From Nitrosomonas halophila (GTDB taxonomy: Bacteria; Pseudomonadota; Gammaproteobacteria; Burkholderiales; Nitrosomonadaceae): a DNA stretch of 64,000 nt. The translations under genes were made by a program, and so were the position numbers. A model generated the notes under the pieces. That model saw nothing but the letters and a program-made list of their open reading frames with translations, had not been told where the DNA came from and ran no database searches. Numbering within the stretch: the stretch's first letter is position 1; the number at the start of each line of letters is the position of its first letter. Below, one piece after another: positions 58,149 to 64,000 of the stretch. The stretch spans positions 29,169-93,168 of the forward strand of contig NZ_FNOY01000005.1 in NCBI RefSeq assembly GCF_900107165.1, written 5' to 3'.

Positions 58149-58287
58149 CCTCATTCGTGCATGCGCAGCCAAACCGCGACATGCCATATGCTGTTACCTG
58201 GCAGCACATCTTTTTGCAAGCTTACATCAGGCACAATACAGCTCTCAAGCAACTGGCAAATTTTGGATAATTTAAATAAATTCACCC

Positions 58288-59337
58288 ATGAATTCTAATT
58301 GGTTTACATTTCTGGCAGGCCAGAATGCGCATATCGAATCCGGTTGCGTGCAGCATTTTGGCCATGCAGCCGAAGAACTGACCCATACCGAGATGGACAC
58401 GGTATTGATTGATCTTTCTCATCTAGGTCTGATTCGTTTTTCCGGAGAGGATGCACACAATTTTTTACAAGGACAATTGAGCTGCGACCTCCGCACCGTC
58501 ACCTCCGATGTCGCGACGCATGGCGGCTACTGCACGCCCAAGGGGCGTTTGTTAAGCAACTTTCAGATCTGGCAGGATCTCTCCGGGGAAGGCTACTGGA
58601 TGCAGCTCCCCCTGGAACGGGTTGATGCCGTGATCAAGCGGCTCAGGATGTTCGTACTGCGCGCAAAAGTAACCCTGCAAGATGAAAGCGAAAATCTTGT
58701 CCGCTTTGGCATTGCGGGGCAGAAAGCCAGCCAGTTGCTGCAAGCCAGCCTGCCCAATGTCTCCATTCCGGCAGGACCGCTCTTGTGGGCGCCAATACCC
58801 GATGGGCAACTGCTGCGCCATAATGCTCAACGATTCGAGTGCATCACGACACCCGCCCACGCATCCTCGTTATGGACACGCATCCAGGAACAGGCTCACT
58901 GCGCAGGGGCCGAGTGCTGGGAATGGCTGGAAATCAGCGAGGGGATCCCCGCCATTCAGGCAGCGACCCAAGAACAGTTTGTCCCACAGATGATCAATCT
59001 GGACGCCATCGGTGGCGTCAGCTTCAAGAAAGGCTGTTATCCAGGCCAGGAAATTGTCGCGCGCACCCAGTATCTGGGCAAACTCAAGCGCCGCATGTAT
59101 CGCGCGCATATCGATTCACCTTCGGTTGTGGCTGCGGGTGATGATCTGTTCAGTGCCGATACGCAAAATCAGGCTTGCGGGACGATTGTTCGCGCGGCCC
59201 GCTCGCCGGCCGGGGGATACGATGTGCTGGCCGTCGTTCAGATCAGTAGCGTGCAAGCCAGCACGATACACTGGCAGCGACCAGATGGTCTGCAGCTGAC
59301 GTTGCTGCCACTGCCCTATCCGCTCCCGCCATCCTAG
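58288..59337 (+). CDS. ygfZ: folate-binding protein YgfZ
   Basis: The 349-residue protein shows the YgfZ/CAF17 hallmark KKGCYPGQEIVARTQYLG near residue 250 with its Cys, and a GcvT-like N-terminal half (VLIDLSHLGLIRFSGEDAHNF, FLQGQLSCDL). The family binds folate and supports iron-sulfur cluster assembly or repair, for example of MiaB. It starts ATG at 58288. Confidence 0.92.
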   Translation: MNSNWFTFLAGQNAHIESGCVQHFGHAAEELTHTEMDTVLIDLSHLGLIRFSGEDAHNFLQGQLSCDLRTVTSDVATHGGYCTPKGRLLSNFQIWQDLSGEGYWMQLPLERVDAVIKRLRMFVLRAKVTLQDESENLVRFGIAGQKASQLLQASLPNVSIPAGPLLWAPIPDGQLLRHNAQRFECITTPAHASSLWTRIQEQAHCAGAECWEWLEISEGIPAIQAATQEQFVPQMINLDAIGGVSFKKGCYPGQEIVARTQYLGKLKRRMYRAHIDSPSVVAAGDDLFSADTQNQACGTIVRAARSPAGGYDVLAVVQISSVQASTIHWQRPDGLQLTLLPLPYPLPPS

Positions 59338-59443
59338 TACCCGGTACAGCCAAGGTCATGAAAACTGCCGCGAGCAGCGCATACAAATTTCCGACGCAGC
59401 GGCAGAGATTTGATCGTGCTCGTTCAGTTTGATCGTAATGGCG

Positions 59444-60103
59444 TCACTCAGTCACGCCGTTGCGTTCAAGCAGCTGCACCACACTGCGATGATCCCGTTT
59501 CTCCGCCCATTTGAGCGCCGTACCGTCCGCCTCGTTTCGTATCATCGCGTCCGCGCCATGTTTCAACAGCAATTCGACCGTATCGTAATGATTGCCGCGT
59601 GCAGCCATCATCAGTGCGGTCGTGCCGTTATCGGTTGTGGCGTTGACACTGGCCCCGAAAGTCAGCAGGAATTGTACAATTTCGCTATAGCCTTTACTGG
59701 CAGCATAGATCAAGGGGTTCCAGCCATCATGATCGATATTCGCACCCTTGGCATAGAGCTGCTTGACCAGCTCCAGCTGCCCATGATAGCTGGCCAGCAT
59801 GATGGCCGTCTCGCCGTACTTATTCCGCAAATCGGGATCTGCGCCCGCTTCAAGCAACAATATCGCCAGTTTGGGTCGCTGATTGCGCGCAGCCAGCATC
59901 AGGGCAGTATATCCCTGAGAGTTGCGCACATTGGGATTCGCACCTTTGTCCAGCAAATTCTGGGTTTGGGAGGCGTTGTTGTTCTCCACTGCCCGGATCA
60001 AATCTTCATCAATACCGGCATGCACGGGCATGCTCAGAATGACCAGACAAAGCAAAAAAACAAGCGTGCAAATAGGGAAAATTGGTTGTGAGGTCGTATG
60101 CAT
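59444..60103 (-). CDS. secreted ankyrin-repeat protein
   Basis: The 219-residue protein has a signal peptide (cleavage near VHA) and about five ankyrin repeats. They can be followed as GANPNVRNSQGYTALMLAAR, GADPDLRNKYGETAIMLAS, GANIDHDGWNPLIYAAS, GASVNATTDNGTTALMMAA and GADAMIRNEADGTALKWAE. It should bind another protein in the periplasm, partner unknown. It lies two bases after the TatD-type gene stop, so it is in the same operon. Confidence 0.88.
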   Translation of the reverse strand: MHTTSQPIFPICTLVFLLCLVILSMPVHAGIDEDLIRAVENNNASQTQNLLDKGANPNVRNSQGYTALMLAARNQRPKLAILLLEAGADPDLRNKYGETAIMLASYHGQLELVKQLYAKGANIDHDGWNPLIYAASKGYSEIVQFLLTFGASVNATTDNGTTALMMAARGNHYDTVELLLKHGADAMIRNEADGTALKWAEKRDHRSVVQLLERNGVTE

Positions 60104-60105
60104 GG

Positions 60106-60870
60106 TCAGGCCACCTTGAACAAGTTGAAGAAATTGTTCGTTGTCGTGGATGCGATCTCCTCCAGACTGGCTTCACGCAGCCGCGCGATTTCCTCGGCGA
60201 CATGGCGTACAAATGCGGGTTGATTGGTCTTGCCCCGATACGGGACAGGCGCGAGGTAAGGAGAATCCGTCTCGATCAGAATTCTGTCGGCAGGCATTCT
60301 TTGCGCCACTTCCTTGACAATTTTCGCATTCTTGAATGTCACAATACCCGAGAACGAAATGTAGAAATTCATCTCGAGCGCACGCTGCGCCACTTCCCAG
60401 GATTCGGTAAAGCAATGCATGACACCGCCGATACGATCCGCCCCCTCCTCCTCCATGACGCGCAAGGTGTCTGCAGAAGCTGCACGCGTATGGATGATCA
60501 GCGGCTTGCCACATTGCCTGGCTGCACGGATATGTTGGCGAAAGCGCTCACGCTGCCATTCGAGATCACCTTGCAAGCGAAAATAATCCAGTCCCGTCTC
60601 GCCGATCGCAATGACCTTGGGATGATCCGCCAGTTTTGCCAGGCACGCGGCATCGGGTTCGCGCACATGTTCATAGTCAGGATGCACGCCGGCCGAAGCA
60701 AAAAGATGTGGATGCGCCTCAGCCAATGCCAGCACCCGCGGAAAATCTTCCAGATTCACACTGACACACAGGGCATGCGTGACCTGACCAGACTGCATAT
60801 TCTGCAGCAACTCGGGCAGCTGGGCGGCCAGATCAGGAAAGTCAAGATGGCAATGAGAGTCAATAAACAT
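60106..60870 (-). CDS. TatD-family metal-dependent deoxyribonuclease
   Basis: The 254-residue protein has the TatD signatures: FIDSHCHLDF (metal His6 and His8), AIGETGLDYFR (Glu), PLIIHTRAA (His), GGVMHCFTES (His) and LIETDSPYLAP (Asp). Members such as YcfH/TatD are 3'-5' exonucleases on DNA. The ATG at 60870 is the only reasonable start. Which paralogue it is (TatD, YcfH or YjjV) cannot be fixed, but the length and motifs favour YcfH. Confidence 0.92.
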   Translation of the reverse strand: MFIDSHCHLDFPDLAAQLPELLQNMQSGQVTHALCVSVNLEDFPRVLALAEAHPHLFASAGVHPDYEHVREPDAACLAKLADHPKVIAIGETGLDYFRLQGDLEWQRERFRQHIRAARQCGKPLIIHTRAASADTLRVMEEEGADRIGGVMHCFTESWEVAQRALEMNFYISFSGIVTFKNAKIVKEVAQRMPADRILIETDSPYLAPVPYRGKTNQPAFVRHVAEEIARLREASLEEIASTTTNNFFNLFKVA

Positions 60871-60953
60871 AGTTATTGCTAATTTATCAAAAAGTTAACA
60901 TGTAATTTCCAGCAGGATGCATGCCGTTCAGGACAATTCCTGGTCAGTTTTAT

Positions 60954-61145
60954 GGTGCGCAAGTACACCCTACAAATAAAACCACGAATGCACACCAATG
61001 GACACGAATACTGAAAATGACTTCGATTGTGTTTCACCCGTAATTTGACCGGCTATCACACCTTCTCCCTTTCGCATGGCTCGACTCCATCCATGTGAAC
61101 ATCACCACTAAATCATTGGTGTGCATTCGTGTCCATTCGTGGTTA
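60954..61145. repeat. cluster of dispersed repeats including an inverted pair
   Basis: GGTGCGCAAGTACACCCTAC (60954-60973) is a copy of the short palindrome at 251-270. It is followed by CCACGAATGCACACCAATGG near 60981, whose inverted copy CATTGGTGTGCATTCGTG lies near 61114-61131. A related direct copy is near 137-165. The rest of 60871-61145 has no gene. Confidence 0.55.
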
Positions 61146-61613
61146 TTAAGCACCCCGATCATACATGCCGCCCTTCCGGTCCACATCCGCCCAACAATTG
61201 GGGGTCTCAAACAGGCGCACATGCTCAAGCTGCAATTGATTGCCATACTTATCGCAGAAAGCCCGGTCGAGCACACCAAAAGCGATCAGCGCGAGGTTCT
61301 CGGCTGTAGGCTGGACCTCGAGCACAACCGTTTTATGATCCGGCAAGGATTGCAGAAACGACAATACCAGAGCATCCCCAGCGTAGACCAGGAACGCATG
61401 ATCCCACTGATCGACGAGTGCTTCCTTAGCAATACGTTTTACCTCTGAAAAATCCATGACCATGCCTTGCTCAGGCACGCCGGCATCAGCGATAATGTGA
61501 CCGGACAATGTGATCTCCAGCACATAGCGATGCCCATGCAGGTTGCGGCATTTGCTGGTATGCGTGGAAATCCGATGGCCCGCATCGAATTCAAACTTTC
61601 GAGTGATTAACAT
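61146..61613 (-). CDS. queD: 6-carboxytetrahydropterin synthase QueD
   Basis: The 155-residue protein has zinc-ligand histidines His13 (FDAGHR), His26 and His28 (RNLHGHRY). Cys22 (SKCRNLHGH) is the catalytic nucleophile type, and QPTAENLALIAF follows. It makes 6-carboxytetrahydropterin for queuosine/7-deazaguanine. The start at 61613 gives the family N-terminus; it is preceded by an extended -10 only about seven bases away, so the message may be leaderless. It is divergent from the radical SAM gene with 16 bases between starts. Confidence 0.92.
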   Translation of the reverse strand: MLITRKFEFDAGHRISTHTSKCRNLHGHRYVLEITLSGHIIADAGVPEQGMVMDFSEVKRIAKEALVDQWDHAFLVYAGDALVLSFLQSLPDHKTVVLEVQPTAENLALIAFGVLDRAFCDKYGNQLQLEHVRLFETPNCWADVDRKGGMYDRGA

Positions 61614-61620
61614 TCCGGAA

Positions 61621-61629
61621 ATTATACCA
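61621..61629 (-). promoter_or_regulatory. extended -10 promoter element for queD
   Basis: TGGTATAAT on the minus strand is a perfect extended -10 (TGnTATAAT). Transcription would begin at about the queD ATG. It also lies directly in front of the divergent TTG start at 61630. Confidence 0.5.
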
Positions 61630-62490
61630 TTGCAACCTACAGTCAAACGATTGACTCCAGAAGATCACAGCCGCGACAGCGCCGGTCTAACCTATGTCTA
61701 TCCGGTGGTTTCACGCCGGGCCGGCGGCCTGTCGATCGGAATTAATCTCAATCCGAATAATGCCTGCAACTGGCGCTGTCTCTATTGCCAGGTACCAGCG
61801 CTCAAACGCGGGAGCGCTCCGGCCATCGATTTGCCCAAGCTGGAACAGGAGCTGCGTGGTTTTTTGCATGAACTGATATACGGGCGTTTCATGCAGGAGA
61901 AAGTCCCGCCAGAAGCCAGAGTCATACATGATATTGCTTTATCCGGGAACGGTGAGCCCACTAGCGCCCAGGAATTCGAGCAAGTGATCCGGGTGATCGG
62001 CGAGGTGAAGGATGAATTTCCTTTGCCCGATACGCTCAAAGTTATACTGATCACCAATGGCAGCCTGATTCATCGAGAAACGGTACAAAATGGTCTCGGC
62101 CGGCTGGCCCAACTGAACGGTGAAATCTGGTTCAAGCTGGATAGCGTCACCAAAGCGGGCCGGTTGCAGGTCAATAACACCCGCATGAGCTTGGCGCGCA
62201 TGCGTGAAAATTTATGCCTGGCAGCCTCGCTCTGCCCTACTTGGCTGCAAACATGCGTATTCAAGCTGGATGAAGCACCGCCCGCTCAGACTGAGCTGGA
62301 TGCCTATATCAGTTTTGTCGACGCGCTTCTGCGAGACGGCGTCCAGATCAAAGGGGTATTGCTTTACACCCTGGCACGCCCGTCTTTACAACCCGAAGCT
62401 GCGCGGCTGTCGAAAATCAGCGAGGAATGGATGGAAACTTTTGCTGCCAGAATCAAAGCGCTTGGCATTCCCGTGAATGTCACCCCCTAA
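61630..62490 (+). CDS. radical SAM protein (COG0731-like)
   Basis: The protein has the radical SAM cluster CNWRCLYC (CxxxCxxC) near residue 46 and GNGEPTSAQEFEQV following it, a GGE-type SAM segment. Length (286 residues) and pattern fit the COG0731 group, Fe-S oxidoreductases without a settled reaction. The start used is TTG 61630 (LQPTVKRLTPEDHSRD) because an upstream ATG frame overlaps queD; no strong Shine-Dalgarno sequence is seen. Being divergent from queD suggests a possible link to modified-nucleoside chemistry, which is inference only. QueE is an alternative but this protein is longer than usual. Confidence 0.8.
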   Translation: MQPTVKRLTPEDHSRDSAGLTYVYPVVSRRAGGLSIGINLNPNNACNWRCLYCQVPALKRGSAPAIDLPKLEQELRGFLHELIYGRFMQEKVPPEARVIHDIALSGNGEPTSAQEFEQVIRVIGEVKDEFPLPDTLKVILITNGSLIHRETVQNGLGRLAQLNGEIWFKLDSVTKAGRLQVNNTRMSLARMRENLCLAASLCPTWLQTCVFKLDEAPPAQTELDAYISFVDALLRDGVQIKGVLLYTLARPSLQPEAARLSKISEEWMETFAARIKALGIPVNVTP

Positions 62491-62544
62491 TATTGATGGC
62501 CAACGGGTCATCCAATCAATTGACGATTGTGACAGCACAATACG

Positions 62545-62832
62545 CTATTTCAACTGCTTGGCCGATTTCTTCAGACTTTTATATAAATCAGGATACTGGG
62601 CCTTCAGCATCGCGGCTATGACCAGATCGTCCCGCTTGATTTTGGTCAAATCAATACGGTCTATATGCACAAGCCGCAACAGTTCTCTTACCGCCTTTGG
62701 CATTTCCCGTCCACTTTCATAGCGTGAACCCCCACTCTGGGTCACACCGACCTTGCTCCAAAACTCCTGCTGATTGAGTCCTAATTTCTGACGAATTTCT
62801 CTCGGGTTGGGTATTCTTTTAAAAAGTTTCAT
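62545..62832 (-). CDS. XRE-type helix-turn-helix regulator
   Basis: The 95-residue protein contains an XRE-type HTH (IRQKLGLNQQEFWSKVGVTQ then SGGSRYESGREMPKAVRELL), typical of small DNA-binding regulators. Its targets are unknown. ATG at 62832 is chosen; a GTG at 62853 is possible. No ribosome-binding site is obvious, and the upstream sequence is strongly AT-rich. It converges with the radical SAM gene. Confidence 0.78.
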   Translation of the reverse strand: MKLFKRIPNPREIRQKLGLNQQEFWSKVGVTQSGGSRYESGREMPKAVRELLRLVHIDRIDLTKIKRDDLVIAAMLKAQYPDLYKSLKKSAKQLK

Positions 62833-63007
62833 TTTATTTATTTTAAATATCACAAAGATGAGATGACAACTCGGACTGGCTGCTGATTACACTTCTCTTA
62901 ATCGTCATATCAGACGGCAACTTAAGATGTCCTCACGCATATATCAACAGCATTTTTGGCCTTTTCTTCTCATCATACTGCCAATTGTCTGGAAGGTATT
63001 GCCATCC

Positions 63008-63908
63008 TTAGCTATGAGATTTGAATTTCAGTAAAAAATTCCTGATCAGACCAATTTCCCGAGAATCCATCAACATGGGCGCATGCCCGATACCCGGCAA
63101 TTCGACAACATCTGCCCTGGGACCACGTAACTGCATTTCACCCGCCATGGCCGGCGGCAGAAGATCCGATTGTCCTCCACGCAGTACCAGGGTTGGCAAT
63201 GCAAGCCGGTCCCAATGTGGCCACAGGTCAATGTCTTGTGCGATATCTGGTTGGAAACTGATCGCAATGGCGGGATCATATCGGAAGCCGACCGTTCCAT
63301 CTGCATAATCTCGCGCACCATATTTTGCCAAATGATGCCATTGTGCATCACTCAGGTCGCCGCATGACCTCGAAATGCTCTTCATGTAGGCTTGCATTTG
63401 ATCCAGGCTGTCGAAACGCGGATCTTTACCGACAAAATCCGCGAATCGCCTCAGAATCCAGGTTGGAATAAAAGGACCGATATCACTGATGGCCAGCGCG
63501 TTGAAATCAACTGGCAAATGTGGTCGTGCAGCCAGCATCATGCCAATCAATCCGCCCATGGAAACACCCACCCAATACAATTGCATACGCCCGGGTGCTT
63601 GGGTATGCACATGTCTGAGTATGTTCTCCACATCCGACAAATAAACCAGCGGAGAATTATAATCCAGCGGTCGCTTAAGCCAGTCGCTGCGCCCGCGCCC
63701 TACCATATCGATGCATATCACCCTGAAATTCTGTTGCAATGCCGCCGCCAGAAAATCAAAATCCCTGCAATTGCGGGTCAGTCCATGCACGCAGACGACA
63801 ACATGTTCATTCTTCGGGTCTCCCCAGTCGGTGTAGGCCAGCCGGTGATGGCCTTGAGGTTTACCAGACTCGGTGAGTGTCGGGACAAATAAATGCTTCC
63901 ATGGCAGT
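63008..63908 (-). CDS. alpha/beta hydrolase, start codon uncertain
   Basis: The frame has an alpha/beta hydrolase pattern: HRLAYTDWGDP, VVCVHGLTRNCRDFD, the nucleophile Ser in YWVGVSMGGLIGMML and a C-terminal LPGIGHAPML with the His. It probably hydrolyses an ester or similar bond. The frame stays open to a stop at 63912-63914, but the only possible starts above the conserved HGLTR are CTG (63908) and similar; the first GTG at 63790 would cut away the first strands. So either a rare start is used or a small frame change lies near the beginning. Confidence 0.7.
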
Positions 63909-63932
63909 AACTATTCAGCGTATTCTTTCTCT

Positions 63933-64000
63933 CAGTCATTCTGCAACATAAAATCAGGCAGTTTCCCAGCGAAGAGCAGGGAAAGCGCCTCGGAAGCAGA
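63933..64000 (-). CDS. 3' end of a gene cut by the window edge
   Basis: The minus strand reads 22 codons ending SLLFAGKLPDFMLQND before a TGA, protein-like in composition. The rest lies outside the window. Family not recognised. The spacing to the hydrolase frame (about 25 bases) would allow an operon. Confidence 0.35.

Overview
The window looks like a chromosomal segment of a betaproteobacterium, most likely a Nitrosomonas-like member of the Nitrosomonadales. This is inferred from gene content only: sucrose synthase beside sucrose-phosphate synthase and fructokinase, a MauG-type cytochrome c peroxidase, a NrfJ-like protein, a ygfX/ygfZ pair, and many small dispersed palindromic elements. No rRNA or tRNA gene was seen, so the genus is not proven.

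Layout. 1-2.3 kb: a Tat-exported transglutaminase-like protein divergent from a carboxylesterase. 2.6-16.4 kb: a type I-C CRISPR-Cas locus on the minus strand (cas3-cas5c-cas8c with an internal cas11c start-cas7c, then a hicBA toxin-antitoxin pair, cas4-cas1-cas2). It ends in a 62-repeat array with 37-nt repeats. A decayed WYL-type regulator lies upstream of cas3 and a DUF433 fragment lies between cas7c and hicB. 16.7-22.6 kb: sucrose synthase, sucrose-phosphate synthase/phosphatase and fructokinase. 22.9-29 kb: an alginate-export-type porin, NrfJ-like protein, uvrB, an aspartate-type aminotransferase and a LuxR-type HTH protein. 29.5-30.6 kb: a His-rich di-haem cytochrome c peroxidase.

31-35.7 kb: five consecutive genes whose order and domain make-up resemble the fap functional-amyloid operon. 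They are a secreted Asn/Asp/Ser tripeptide-repeat protein, a small secreted protein, a periplasmic C39 peptidase, a second small secreted protein and an outer-membrane barrel with a coiled-coil N-terminus. The two small proteins share an ELDxxRG motif that may be the C39 cleavage site. This is the best candidate for a little-described system here.

36-49.7 kb: nitrogen and central carbon redox genes, gltB-gltD followed by a GltD-like ferredoxin-type oxidoreductase, a single-chain pyruvate:ferredoxin oxidoreductase and a dihydroorotate-dehydrogenase-like protein. 49.9-64 kb: housekeeping and envelope genes (DUF2780, MFS transporter, DegS/AlgW-type protease, Nif3-like, MltA, DsbC, UbiH-like, YgfX, YgfZ, ankyrin protein, TatD-type nuclease, QueD, radical SAM protein, XRE regulator, alpha/beta hydrolase).

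Two themes run through the window. First, three families of short palindromic elements are flanked by CTAG or TAA direct repeats. In four of five copies that flank is itself the stop codon of a gene. Second, the CRISPR array records repeated encounters with related phages: exact spacer duplicates, a spacer-repeat unit present four times in tandem, and two spacer pairs that differ in DNA but encode almost the same peptide.
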